Of a stretch of 64,000 bases of DNA, positions 1-10,848 are shown piece after piece. The notes under the pieces are model-generated. The model saw only the letters and a program-made list of their open reading frames with translations, was not told the origin of the DNA and did no database searches. A program made the position numbers and the translations under genes. Position 1 is the stretch's first letter. The number at the start of each line of letters is the position of its first letter. The stretch is from Amphibalanus amphitrite (taxonomy: Eukaryota > Arthropoda > Thecostraca > Balanomorpha > Balanidae): contig NW_024882729.1 of assembly GCF_019059575.1 (NCBI RefSeq), positions 145,897-209,896 of the forward strand. The letters run 5' to 3'.

Positions 1-1
1 A

Positions 2-616
2 CTGTTTCTGATAGTATCTATCACGATGGTGGCCCTTCTCTCGATTCCCATCAAGTTTCTGTACGTCACACTGGTTGTCGGAGTCGGGTTCGGTGCAGTG
101 GACACCGAGCTTCGGTCTCTGGCCAGAGACGGCGACCTCAAGGACTGGAACCGGCTGGCGCAGCTTCGCCTGCTTCACGATCGGCTAAGTGGCGCCTTCT
201 CGCGCCTGGTGACCGACATGACGCCCGAGCTGATCCTCTCCATGATGACGGGCGTCATCAGCCTGGTCATCTCCTTCCTGCTGGGATTTCAGAGCACGGT
301 GACCGGAGACCTAAAGTCCAACTATCACTCGATGCTGTACACGCTGCTGACTGCTGTTCTCCAGATCGCCGTGCCGTGTGAGGCCGGCCAGCACGTGCTG
401 GACCTGGCCGCCGCCACGCGCTGTTCGCTGCTGAAGCTGCGCTGGGAGTCGACCCGGGTCGGTCGCGAGGTCAGCGCTCTACAGGAGGCCGTGCGCCGCG
501 ACCTGGACCACCTGGGCGACCTGGGCTACTACCGGCTGCAGCGCTCCACCATGGTGGCCATCATGTCCACCATCGTCACCTACATCGTCATCTTCGTCCA
601 GTTCAGGATGAGCTAG
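2..616 (+). CDS. Gustatory receptor (7tm_7 family), C-terminal part
   Basis: The frame is open from the first bases of the window, so the N-terminal part lies upstream; the ATG at 26 is probably internal. Visible are hydrophobic segments near the start (LFLIVSITMVALLSIP), in the middle (ILSMMTGVISLVISFLLGF, then MLYTLLTAVLQIAVPC) and at the end. They are joined by a charged loop (RLAQLRLLHDRLSGAFSRL) typical of the region before TM6. The C-terminus reads TYIVIFVQFRMS, matching the TYhhhhhQF signature in TM7 of arthropod gustatory receptors. These are membrane chemoreceptors, thought to be ligand-gated cation channels, on sensory neurons. The 205 visible residues are about half the usual length. 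An AATAAA follows 167 bp after the stop. Family is assigned from the TM7 motif and topology; the ligand cannot be inferred. Confidence 0.8.
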   Translation: MFLIVSITMVALLSIPIKFLYVTLVVGVGFGAVDTELRSLARDGDLKDWNRLAQLRLLHDRLSGAFSRLVTDMTPELILSMMTGVISLVISFLLGFQSTVTGDLKSNYHSMLYTLLTAVLQIAVPCEAGQHVLDLAAATRCSLLKLRWESTRVGREVSALQEAVRRDLDHLGDLGYYRLQRSTMVAIMSTIVTYIVIFVQFRMS

Positions 617-782
617 ACATTCCTCGGTGGCTTTTATCCGTAATGGGACACTAAGCGTCTATGACCCTTGTAATGTCTAACTAGTAGCTGCACTTGATTC
701 ACGCGTAGACTGCACCTTTTATTCTATTCAACCCAAGTATGCAGAAAGTTTCCCGAAGCGTCAAAGGTTACAGTGACTCATC

Positions 783-788
783 AATAAA
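783..788 (+). terminator. Poly(A) signal of the gustatory receptor gene
   Basis: AATAAA lies 167 bp downstream of the receptor stop codon. Sequence between is AT-rich and non-coding, and transposon sequence starts about 250 bp further on, so this is the most plausible 3' end signal. Confidence 0.55.
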
Positions 789-1622
789 GTAGTCACGTAA
801 GACATACTGTGACGGGCACAGACTTCTCTGTAAATATAAGGAGAAGTCTGTCTATGACGTGTTTGAACCAAGTGCACTCCAACGATTCCCAACAAGTCTT
901 ACGTTCTTGTTCCTGACATCCAGCGTTTTTTCTTCTTACCTATTATTGAGCTAGAAACGCAATGAGCAAAGTTAAAATACTTTTTTGGAACTACATTTAT
1001 TCAGATTTATTCAGTAAGTGCAGATGTGCATATATTAACCCGCGACCTGGTGGGGGGGGGGCTATTTTTTGCCCCCCCTCCAGACTTTTCGATATATCTC
1101 CAGAACCGCTGCGCCGATCGTCACCAAACTTTCAGTACCCTCCCGGACATCAATTTTACACATCGTGACCAAAAATTTTTCCAACGGCTATGATAGGTTG
1201 GTCGGAAATGACGTCAGAGTGACGTCATGTTCTGCCGTTTTCGACCCAAAAAAGGGTTTCGCGGGAAGAGCTGTCAGGCCTATAGCTTTGCAAATACAGA
1301 AAAATGATACAGATATAAAAGCTGTAGAATTGACAGGGCTACAAAACTGCTATCTCGGATTTTTGAAATTTTTGGATTTTGACCCCCAACAATAATTTTT
1401 TTTTTTGGATATAATGATCGAAAAATCCAAAAGGTTTTTTGAATTTCGCAAAAACCGGAATATATGTAATAGTCCTTACCGTCTTCCATCCACATACCAA
1501 ATTTGAGATTGATACCTCCTTTTTTGGCGAAGTTATAGCGAAAAAACTGTTCAAAATTGATGACGTCAAATTTTCAAACTCCATTTTTAGCTATTCTAGA
1601 CCCCGTAGCGCAAAACAAAGAC

Positions 1623-3742
1623 CAGGCACGTACCCAGGATTTCGCCCAGGAGGGGGCCACCTGCTTTCAAAGGGGCCCCCCACAGTGTATAGGGCCCCAG
1701 GTTCCCTGGGGCCCCCGGGAGTCATGAGGAACCTTTCGATGGTGGGGGGGGGGGGGGGGGGCATAGTGGGTCCGGTCTCTCCTGCAGACGTAGGTGAGAA
1801 AACGCCACGCGTGTGGGAAAACGCAATTCAGTTCTTTACAACCTAATGTAGCATTTGGTTGTGATTTCTCGTGTTCAACTTCATCAAAGTCAATTAAAAC
1901 GGTCTCTGTAACGGTCTAAGCCTTGAGAAAATGTGGAAAATTGGAAAGTAAAAATATTTTTGCTTGAGGAGTGTGCATGAAACGCACGGCATTTTATGAG
2001 CGAGCGCCTCAATTACTGAACATCCTCCAATTCCGGATATAAAGGTATATAATATAATAGTGGGGAATAAATGTCTCGTTATCGGAATTCCACTATCTGG
2101 CAACTAGCCCTATGTAAACGCGGCTATTAGGTATATGTTTCACTAGGAATCGAGCGCAATTGTACTTTTAGCCAGAAAATAAATGCTTGGGTAATTCTGG
2201 GACACTCTGTATTAATTGGAGACATAGGACTTAGGAGGAAATGCGATTGCAAATCGACCCACATCCCTTGGTTAGCCAATGACGCCTTTGGGGCCATGGT
2301 TGGGGGGTATTCAGTTCAGCCTTTTTGTTTTTCTGTGATATCTCCGGCACCGTGAAAGATATTGGCTCCTTCAGATGAGTGCCTACTCCAGTCACTACTT
2401 ATATCCAGTAGCCAGTAGCCACTCAGATGATTTGGGATCAATCAGGTGATAAGCGTACTTTCAGACGACCCGGGGCCCCCAGTCGACCAGGGGTTCCCAG
2501 GCGACCAGGTCCTCCAGATGACTAGGGGCCCCACTGCCCCAGGCGACCAGGGCCCTCCAGCCGACCAAGGGCCAATGCGATCAGGTCCCCAAAGCGATCA
2601 GGGGCCCCCAGGCAACCAGGGGGCCCCCATGCGACCAGACCCCCGGCTACCAGGGGCCCCCGGGCGACCAGGGGCCCTCTAGGTGACCAGCGGCCCTCAG
2701 GCGATCAGGGGCCCCCAGGCGACCAGGGGATCCCAGGCTACCAGGGGCCCAAGGCGACCAGGGTCCCCCAGGCGACTAGGGGCGACCGGGGGCCCCAGGC
2801 AACCAGGGGCCCCATGCGACCAGGCCCCCCGGCTACCAGGGGCCCCCTGGGCGACTAGGTACCCCCAGTCGACCAGGGGTTCCCAGGCGACCAGGTCCTC
2901 CAGATGACTAGGGGCCCCACTGCCCCAGGCGACCAGGGCCCTCCAGGCGACCAAGGGCCAATGCGATCAAGTCCCCAAAGCGATCAGGGGCTCCCAGGCG
3001 ACCAGGGGGCCCCATGCGACCAGACCCCCGGCTACCAGGGGCCCCCAGGCGACCAGGGGCCCTCTAGGTGACCAGCGGCCCTCAGGCGATCAGGGGCCCC
3101 CAGGCGACCAGGGGATCCCAGGCTACCAGGGGCCCAAGGCGACCAGGGTCCCCCAGGCGACTAGGGGCGACCGGGGGCCCCAGACAACCAGGGGCCCCAT
3201 ACGACCAGGCCCCCCGGCTACCAGGGGCCCCCTGGGCGACTAGGTACCCCCAGGCGATCAGGGGCCTTAATATCATGCGACCAGAGGCCCCCCCCCATGC
3301 GACTAGGGCCCCCTAGGCGACTAGGGGCCACAGACTATCAGGGGCCCATACGACCAGGCCCCCGGCTATCAGGGCCCCCTAGGCAACTAGGGGCCCCCAG
3401 TCGATCAGGGGCCTCATGCGACCAGAGGCCCCCCATGCGACCAGGGCCCCCTAGGCGACTAGGGGCCACAGGCTATCAGGGGCCCCATGAGACCAGGCCC
3501 CCGGGCTACCAGAGGCCCCCTAGGCGACCAGGGGCCCAGGAAACTGTGGGCCCTTGGATGACTGCAGGGGCCCCTCGGGTACCCAGGGCACATACATGAA
3601 ACTTTAATATCAATTTTTCTTCCGAGTAAAAGACGTTTTATCCAGTGTTTAAAAAATATCCTGGGGCCTGAGGGGCCCCCTGAGCGCCTTCGGCGCTCAG
3701 GGGGGCCTTGGCCCCCGTGGCCCCCCCTTGGGTACGTCACTG
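1623..3742. mobile_element. hAT-like non-autonomous element inside the family A MITE
   Basis: Begins CAGGCACGTACCCAGG and ends CTTGGGTACGTCACTG, imperfect inverted repeats of the CAGTGGCGTA type. It is flanked by an exact 8-bp duplication ACAAAGAC (1615-1622 and 3743-3750). The uninterrupted MITE copy near 11900 has this octamer once, which proves the insertion boundaries. The interior is a GC-rich minisatellite with no transposase. A related left-end segment recurs at about 37782. Confidence 0.85.
2458..3600. repeat. GC-rich minisatellite with a 385-bp higher-order repeat
   Basis: Short units of about 18-20 bp of the form CAGGCGACCAGGGGCCCC are repeated with variation. A higher-order repeat is visible: AGTCGACCAGGGGTTCCC occurs at 2481 and 2867, and ACCAGCGGCCCTCAGGCGAT at 2686 and 3071, giving a period of 385-386 bp. 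Open frames across the array encode Gly/Pro-rich collagen-like strings, a by-product of the repeat and not called as genes. Confidence 0.85.
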
Positions 3743-5679
3743 ACAAAGACCACCATTAGACTCCCCGTGACGAGCTGCATCGAATCAATACCCATTTTAT
3801 GCAAAACTATCAACTTTAAAATTTGACCTTTTTTGGCCTGACCTTGACCTGACCTTGACCTGGGGGGCGCGGGTTAAGCCGCGCCCCGCTGGGGGAACAG
3901 AATCTGCCCCCCCCCTCCCGTTTTCGCCAATAACTTCTAAACCCGTTACGCCAGCGACGTCAAACTTTCAATACCTTATCATACATGAATTCGACATGTT
4001 CCCTGGAAACTTCAGCGAAATCTGTCGGAAATTTTTGAGAAAATGACGTTTTAGTGATGTCATGTTCGCCATTTTCGCCTAAAAAAACGGCAAAATTTCA
4101 AACGCCGGTAACATCTTCATTTTATAAGGAATCAAGACGTAACAAAAAAGTTTATACGTGATTTTACTTGGTCTATCAAATAGCTGTCTCGTTTTTTTTT
4201 TTTGAAAGTTTTGGATTTTGGCCATTTTTTAACTGATTTTTTTGGGAAAATAATTATGAAATCCAAAATTTTGAGTGTATTGAAAAAACGGAATATATGT
4301 CAGAGAAGTGGTCTATGTGCACCTACATACCAATTTTGAGAAGAATGGGTTCAAAAATGTGGGAGTTATTTAAATTTTATTATGTCACGACACATAATTT
4401 TTTTTTTGAAATAAAAAATGATTTTTTTTTAAGTTCTAGAGCTCTAACGGAAAGAAAAATAGCATCATTCGATTCACCGTGAAAAACTACATCACATAGA
4501 CACCTTTTAACTTTTTAGGCCTCAACAACAAACTTCAAACTTTGACCTCACTTGACCTGACCTTGACCTGACCTCTACCTGAAATTCATCCAGATGTAGT
4601 TCATATCACTTATTGAGTGTGCCTATTGAATTCTATAAATAAAATGACCCATAAAACATGTGTCGCACATGCCATTTTGTATATTTCGTTTTTGGTAACC
4701 TGACCTGACCTTGACCTTGACCTTTGTATGATATTGTATGCAACGAACATTGTCTTGGTAGCCTAAGAACACGTTTTGGGCAATCAGTCTCAGTCCATTC
4801 TTCGGCAACTACGGTGCAAGGCCGATACTGTAGAAACTTGCATTTTGTACCCTTGACCTGACCTTGACCTGACCTCTGACTTCTTAACCCTCGCCCTGGC
4901 AGGGGGGGGGGGTCGATGCGACCTCCCCCCTAAGGTTTTTCGAAGATAGCGTAAAAACGGCGGCGCGCAGCTCCGCCAAATTTGGCACAGCCTATGGGGC
5001 AACCTTTTTACATATGACCTGAAAATTTTAGGTCCGGGTGACCTTGGGTCAGGTCACCAGGTCAGAAAAACCGTTACAAGGTCATGGTCAAATTTCAATT
5101 TTCTTTTTGCACCTGTCCAACTCACAGTTTTCGACTGATTTCCTTCAAACTTTCAGGATGTGCTAAGTTCACCGAGTTGTATAACATATAGTCCGGCTTT
5201 TTTTGAGGTCACTGACCTGAGGTCAGTTAGAGGTCATTACGTCGTAATGTTAAAAGCCTTTGGGAAAATACTAAATTCGGAAAATACTGGAGATATCCGC
5301 TTCGTTCTATCACTTTTGTGCTTTGAAACCACGGTACTTAACAGCCCAGTAAACATGCCGACGTCGGCCCTACGTCGGGCCGAGGCTCGGCCCGACGTCG
5401 GCCCAGCGTCGGTTCAACCTCGGCCCGACATCGGCTGGACGTCGGATATGCCCGCATGTTCCGACGTCCAGCCGAAGTCCAGCCAACGTCGAGCCGACGT
5501 CGGGCCGAGGTCGTTTACCGAGGTTGACGAGATCGTTTGTCGTTGGACCGACGGGGCCGACGTCGGCATGTTTTATTGGAACGACGCGCCAAAAATATCA
5601 ACCGGCGGCGGGATTCGAGCCCCCCCCCCCCCAGTCGCCGACGTCGGCATGTTTACTGGGACAACGCGCCAAAAACATC

Positions 5680-5755
5680 ACCCGGCGATGGGATTCGAAC
5701 CCTGTGTCATTTGAGCGCGATGTTAGTGTGCTAACCACTACACCACGCAGCCAGA
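5680..5755 (-). repeat. tRNA-derived SINE head (degenerate)
   Basis: Reading the minus strand there is a box A-like TGGTGTAGTGGTTAGCAC and, 37 bp on, a box B-like GGTTCGAATCC, spaced as in tRNA genes. The anticodon and acceptor stems do not pair well, so this is a Pol III-promoter-bearing tRNA relic. A second degraded box B (GGGATTCGAGCC) lies about 80 bp to the left, within a local duplication. Confidence 0.55.
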
Positions 5756-5774
5756 TAGCGAAGTTGGTTTGTTT

Positions 5775-6230
5775 TGTTGTGTTATGCCCTTTCGGTCTGA
5801 CAAGACCATTTCAGAGCCGGAAGGATGATAGGATGGAGACATTGGTCTTCTTGGCGAGCACCCTGGGTCCAGTTCGTATAGAGTCCCTGGTCCCATTGCT
5901 GTTACGTGACACTTATTGGAAAGGGCGACCCCACAATGGATTCATATAGCCACTCTTACACACCTGCACCAGCGTTTCCCAAAGTGTCCCTTTGATAAGT
6001 GGCACTTTGGCAAAGTGACACTTGCCGACTGGCCTTTCTATATGAACTGGGCCCGGCCCTGGTGAGTTGCCGGGGCTGAGCCTGACCAAAGGATAGGCCG
6101 AGCAGCCCCAAGCACTCACCACACCCGGCTACGGGCGAGCTCGGCTTACGGGTAATCCCAAATGGGATAAAGTTTCCCGTCCAGTCCGGATCAGGGGGTT
6201 GCGGCGTGGAGGAAGATTTGAGTTTCCTGA
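5775..6230. repeat. Dispersed repeat, copy 1 (second copy at 27485-27745)
   Basis: Starts with CCCTTTCGGTCTGACAAGAC and CATTTCAGAGCCGGAAGGAT, and ends in a block around TGGGATAAAGTTTCCCGTCC and GGCGTGGAGGA. The same blocks in the same order occur at 27485-27745. The adjacent tRNA-like head suggests a SINE-related family, but the orientation relationship is not settled. Confidence 0.5.
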
Positions 6231-6753
6231 GGATATTTTGAATGCAGAAGCTCTTTATGTAACATGAAACATGTATTTTATATTATTTTAACGGTCAAAA
6301 CAGCGGCCGATGTCGGTCCGACGTCGGCCCGACGTCGGCTGGACCTCAGCAATTGATCTCGGTCCGACGTCGGCCCGACGTCGGCTGGACCTCGGCTGGA
6401 CGTCGGTACATGCGGGCATATCCGACATCCAGCCGACGTCGTGCAGAGGTTGGACCGACGTCGGGCCGACGTCGACATGCCGAAGCCGAGTTGCCGACGT
6501 CACCCCGACGTCGGCCGACGTCGGGCCGACGTCGGCATGTTTACTGGGAGCAGGTCACTTGGTGCTTCTTTGTTTGGTGTACTTATCCATGGGCCAGGTC
6601 AAATGAGGTCAACTGAGGTCAAATGACGTTTTTGCCATTAACTAGGCACATAATGACGCTAGAGCTTAAAAATGGTATCATTGTGTTCCTGGTGATCAGC
6701 CGAATCGAATGATATGCGATATGATGCAATTTGGTTAACTTGAACTTGATTTA

Positions 6754-7643
6754 TTAACCCTCGCATGTGTGCGGCGTTTGCCAGCTTCTAATGTGTAGGG
6801 GGGGTCGGTTGGACCCCCCCTTGCCGTTTGGCCCCTGATCGAGCTAGAGCTTCGCGGAAAAAACGAGCGTGTTGCCCGTGACGAGAGGAAGCCGATGATA
6901 CCCAATTTTAAGGTCCTAGGTCATTGGTTGACCTTCCAGGTCAGGTCAATGACCCAAAGTCGGGAAAATCGGGACCTGTTAGAAAGTCGTAAAGTGTGGC
7001 TGTTAAGGAATTTTTCGGGGTGCTCATCACGAATATCGTGTTAGTTTTGATCACAGATGATGTCTTGAAGCATTTAGACCAGGTCGGGTCAGGTCAGGTC
7101 AGGTCAACCAGTAGGCGTCGTGACGGGTATTCGTAGTACGTGTCAACCGCCTCTGAAAGCTTCGTAACATGTTACGAAGTCGCCAAAACTACTTCGTAAA
7201 TGTTCAAATGGTTGCTAAATTCGAATTCAGCTCCAAAAACTAGCCTAGAAACATGTAAAACTCGAAAAAGTGACCCGAGGTCACCCGAGGTCACCAAAGG
7301 TCAATGACCTGACCTGACCTTCAGGTGACCTTGACACACACGGGAGTAACATCAAATCACATGTTTGAACGTTTGAAACCACGAAAAGCTTGAAAACACG
7401 CGGCTAGTGCGAGCCGACATACGCGAAATCGCGATTCCGGCCAAACATGGTCTCGGAAAAGAGGTCACAGGTCAAAGGTCATTTGGGTCAGGGTCATGAA
7501 ATTTTCAGGGTAGGTGTAAAATTGATCAATGCGAGGGTACTGAAAGTTTCGTCGCGATCGACCGCTTTTTACGCGAGTTATTCGCGAAAAACCATGGGGG
7601 GGGGGTCCATCCGACCCCCCCCCCCTACACATGCGAGGGTTAA
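6754..7643. mobile_element. piggyBac-like MITE, family G
   Basis: TTAACCCTCGCATGTGTGCG at the left and CACATGCGAGGGTTAA at the right; TTAA at 6754-6757 and 7640-7643. A close relative of similar length sits at 52069-52951. Interior includes AGGTCAGGTCAGGTCAGGTC-type arrays near 7080 and the shared palindrome core TCGGTTGGA between G and C runs. It is the third level of nesting here. Confidence 0.8.
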
Positions 7644-8182
7644 TTTAATTAAGTTTACTTAAAATTTAAGAAAAACTTTAAGTACACTTAAGCAAGCTGA
7701 AAGGTATATCATCCGACGCGCCGTGACGTGCTGAGTTCACTGGTGCTTTTCTTTTTGCTCTATCGTAATTGGATCAAAAGTTATAAGCGAAAACCTGTTG
7801 ACCTGTTTTTAGCGAAATTTGTACATTTATACCCCCCAAAACCCCCTAAATATTGACCTAGAGCAATTAAATTTGCACAGGGGCGAGAAATCCAGGGGGC
7901 CCACCTACCTACCAAATTTTGTGTTTCTAGGTGCCCTAGGAGCCAATCGCGAGGGGGGTCGCATCGACCCCCCTGCCAGGCCGTGTTATGAAAAATGCCC
8001 TGCCAGGGCGAGGGTTAAGCAAAAAAAATGGGCTTTTAAGATCCGCCTTGTTGAGAGCTTTCGATTGCCGTTTTCCCCGTCTTTCTACGACCATCGGTTC
8101 GGAAGTTATAGGGGGCAGAATCTGCCCCCCCCCCCTCCAGCAGGACGCGTATGACTGAATAGCCCAGCGGGGCGCGGGTTAA

Positions 8183-9261
8183 AGGGAAACACTCACATCA
8201 GTTTTGGTCATATTTAGGTCATTATTTTGCCGATTCGACAAAGCAATGAGCACTTATAACGCGCCCCGTCCTGTAAGAGACGATTAAGGAATGAAGGAAA
8301 GAAGCTGGATCAAAACAAATGTCATGTTTGTGTTTCCTGTCCTCACACTCCTCCTCAGAGCTTTCGAAGCGATTCTGAATCCGACACTGTATTTGTTGCT
8401 GTTGCTAACGCTAACCTTAGGACGTAGGCTCTAGGCAAGTACCCGACAACCGCGGCGTATCGATTATACCGTATCGATTATACCTACAAGTCGCGTTCCA
8501 TATCTCCAGAGCCAGGCACCTAGGCACCTAGGCCAACGACTCACTAGCACAAACCCTGCTGCTTAGGCCAACCGTCCAGCCTGGCCTTATCGTATATTAC
8601 AGCTGCCTCAACGAACCGCACTTACAATCCACTTAGCGTGCCCACTCCAATTGTCCACCCTAACCATCCACACTCCACAGTCCACGTGACCGCCCACCCC
8701 AACCGTCCTCATCGTGCACAACTGTCTACAATAGCTGCTCCTCACTGAAAACACTTTGGAAGAACGTTAAGAACGTACAGGGGTATTTAGACCCCTGTGG
8801 GGTAAAATGTTATGCCACCGTTTTTCAGAACCCCCATGGCTCTTCACGTAGACGGCTTTGCATTCTCATGAAAAGAATCCACAGGATTCTTCCAAAGACT
8901 CTTATGAGGTTTAGGGTTTATAATAAGAGCGTTCTTAGCACCTAGATAAGAACCCCAAAGGGTCTGTGAAGAAGTCCCTGAGGTTTATAGGGAAACCACC
9001 CTGTGTTCTGAATATCGGTTGTAGAACCCTTTCAGTTCTATTGCAATACCGCAAAATCCCCGTTCATTCGTCTATTGGACCTATGCATGGCTATCGACCT
9101 GCGCCGTCACATCTGCTGCGCAAACACAGTACTTGATACACCTTAAAATGTATTACCTTCCTCTACTCTGAGCAATCAGCCTGCAAGTCTCCAGTCAGGA
9201 ACAACCAGCCCGCAACCAGCCCATGCGATCAGCCCGCAACCAGCCCGCATTCAGCCTGCGA
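8183..9261. other. Intergenic stretch without a recognisable gene
   Basis: Contains a fragment (about 8262-8345) matching the outer part of the palindromic element at 60096-61260 (GCGCCCCGTCCTGTAAGAGA and following). The remainder has short direct repeats (CTTAGCACC/ACCTAGGCACC) and CAGCCCGCAACCAGCCCGC repeats near 9200-9280. No coding exon is supported. Confidence 0.5.
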
Positions 9262-9584
9262 TCAGCCCGCAATCAGCCTGCAGGAACGCTTTCCATTCGG
9301 CCGTGTCACTTGCCTTACACATCCAAGCCAAAGAACTCCAGAGCCAAATATGAACACATTTTTAGCTTTAGCAAGTGGATGTTTTCCCAAACACAGTATG
9401 TATAGCGCTGTCGCCCATGTCAGCAGCCGGGTGGCGATATCGCATTCTCCCAAATCACATACAGTTTCTCCTTCCACCACCAGCTTCAAGCCAGCGTTTT
9501 CGACGATGTCGACGTCTCCGCGCGCCAGGACGCTCTCCTCAGACTCCAGGGCCTCAATCAGAGCGGAGATGGCCTCGTCCCCTG
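9262..9584 (-). CDS. Hypothetical exon, possibly from a mobile-element-associated gene
   Basis: An open minus-strand frame reads IPGDEAISALIEALESEE near its start, then GECDIATRLLTWATALYI and GKHPLAKAKNVFIFGSG. The pattern 'Y-hydrophobic-hP..A..hFIF' resembles an unnamed protein segment often seen next to transposons in marine animals; that is from memory and uncertain. A CCAG acceptor-like site lies at the start of the GGGACGAGG segment, and a GTAAGG donor-like site after VLWLGC. Codon use is GC-rich in the first half and AT-rich in the second. It may be a decayed exon. No function is proposed. Confidence 0.3.
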
Positions 9585-9615
9585 GAATGAAGAGTCGGGC
9601 GGATGCGTTATTCAA

Positions 9616-10704
9616 CAGGCAGGAAGTAAAAAAAATTTAGATTGACTTCAGAGACCATGAGCCTACTCCGAAAATAAAATAATGCACTTGACATGTAAAG
9701 TGCAGCTAGATAAAATATTGCACTAATCAGCAAGAACATATGTTTATTAAAATCAGCCAAATTTATACCTAAATCAATTGACCCCAAAATGGCAAGCTGA
9801 TTCAAGCTGATGCCATTGACCCCAATGGCAAGCTATTCCTGATTTATCTTCATTTGAAAGATTTGTCTAAATACCACATGCATAATTTAAGCTATGGGGC
9901 ATTTATACAACATATAAATACTTACTGCATTGAATGGTCTTGCATATGAATTGTCTTCATCCAATGCATTCATCCATGCATTTGAAGAGCGTTGTGATAT
10001 TGCTTATTATTGTCAATCACAAGTAATATAGATAATACACAACACTTGACAAGCCAAAAATTAACCTTACTTCAGTTCTTCAATATTCGATTACTTGCCA
10101 TTCACCCAATCTTGCACCAGCCGCTCGTCACTGCACAAAGCGTGATCCAACGCGATCGAAAAATGGCGATCGCTTCCGGTGGACGCTAGAACGTGGTACC
10201 GCGGGCGTGGTCTTGATGAAAGCCATTACACTGATTAAACCACAACCCCTTCTTCTTAAACCCGATGCTAGTTCGTGCAAAACCTTCAAAGGGTTTATCT
10301 TTCGCGCGCTTGGTGTGACGTAATATCACGTGACTAGGGAGAACGACTGAAGAACCGGTGTTGGTCGAGTTGAAGCCCCCTGGGGCCGCTAAGACTGCAC
10401 GCGAAGAAGCAGCACGTGTCTTCGGTCTATGTGAAACACTGTGTGTGTTCTTCATGAACCAGACGTTCTGCTTTGCCTCTAAGCCAGTTTACCCTAATAC
10501 CCAAAAAACCTATGTGTGGAATATTTTAAGATGCTTTTGCATAACGTTCTTTCAACTTGTTTTCAGTGCTCTACAGCAGCTGCGCTCTGGCCGTCCACGC
10601 CAGCTGTCCACACTACGCCACGTCCACAGCACACCGAACGTCCGTTGTCCACATCCATTGTCCACCTCAGCCTTCTGTTACGGACCGCAGGCCCACAGGC
10701 TCGT
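9616..10704. other. Intergenic stretch downstream of the channel gene
   Basis: AT-rich to about 10140, then a moderately GC-rich stretch (10140-10460). No supported exon. This should contain the 3' UTR of the minus-strand channel gene, whose stop is at 10705; no certain poly(A) signal was identified. Confidence 0.4.
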
Positions 10705-10848
10705 TTACTCCTGGCTGTCGTTCAGGTAGTAACTCCAGTAGGCAATGTTGAATATGAAGAAGGCCACTGGCAAGAAGGCACGAGAACCCTTCTCCAGCAG
10801 CGCTGCCTTGTCCTTCCCGGTCCACCTCCCCTCCAGGGTCCAGGCCGC
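10705..10848 (-). CDS. Channel exon 10: TM4 and C-terminus
   Basis: Acceptor TTTTCTTCACAG precedes AAWTLEGRWTGKDKAALLEK, followed by GSRAFLPVAFFIFNIAYW and the stop after YYLNDSQE. The R-x-hhPhxFFhFNhhYW pattern is the standard TM4 of Cys-loop receptors. Phase 0 at its start does not match phase 2 at the end of the TM3 exon, so at least one exon between them is not identified. Confidence 0.88.
   Translation of the reverse strand, partial: AAWTLEGRWTGKDKAALLEKGSRAFLPVAFFIFNIAYWSYYLNDSQE

Larger units (their letters stand above)
1035..3877. mobile_element. piggyBac-like MITE, family A (interrupted by a hAT element)
   Basis: TTAA at both ends (1035-1038, 3874-3877). Termini read TTAACCCGCGACC and GGGGCGCGGGTTAA. 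A subterminal palindrome of G-run, CTATTTTTTG, C-run follows the left end. The interior matches the copy at 11312-12518 nearly base for base as far as 1622, then resumes at 3751 after a 2.1-kb insertion; the right part is internally shortened. Two TGACGTCA sites lie at 1209-1216 and 1220-1227, and TGACCT repeats near the right end. No transposase is present. Confidence 0.8.
5345..6548. mobile_element. Foldback element made of GACGTCGGCC repeats
   Basis: Ends are inverted copies: CCCAGTAAACATGCCGACGT at the left and ACGTCGGCATGTTTACTGGG at the right. Each arm, about 200-250 bp, consists of degenerate GACGTCGGCCC/GGCTGGACGTCGG repeats that are inverted in the other arm. The centre holds tRNA-like and dispersed repeat sequence. 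No clear target duplication was found. Confidence 0.6.
4884..8018. mobile_element. piggyBac-like MITE nested inside family B
   Basis: TTAACCCTCGCCCTGGCAGG at the left and CCTGCCAGGGCGAGGGTTAA at the right, both ending in TTAA (4884-4887, 8015-8018). Subterminal palindrome core is TCGATGCGACC between G and C runs. It itself contains a foldback element (5345-6548) and another TTAA element (6754-7643). Confidence 0.8.
3874..8182. mobile_element. piggyBac-like MITE, family B, host of nested insertions
   Basis: Shares its left TTAA with the right end of the family A element, so the two abut. Left end reads TTAAGCCGCGCCCCGCTGGG; right end is its inverse, CCCAGCGGGGCGCGGGTTAA. Both ends carry the palindrome GGGGGCAGATTCTGCCCCC with variable G/C runs. 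It matches the intact copy at 38385-39567, which shows a plain TTAA where this copy holds the insertion at 4884-8018. Confidence 0.8.

Noticed and set aside
2446..3600. Long open frames with collagen-like Gly-Pro repeats on both strands
   Set aside because: They come from the GGGGCCCCCAGGCGACCAG minisatellite inside a hAT-like element; open on both strands and several frames, with no signal peptide or splice context.
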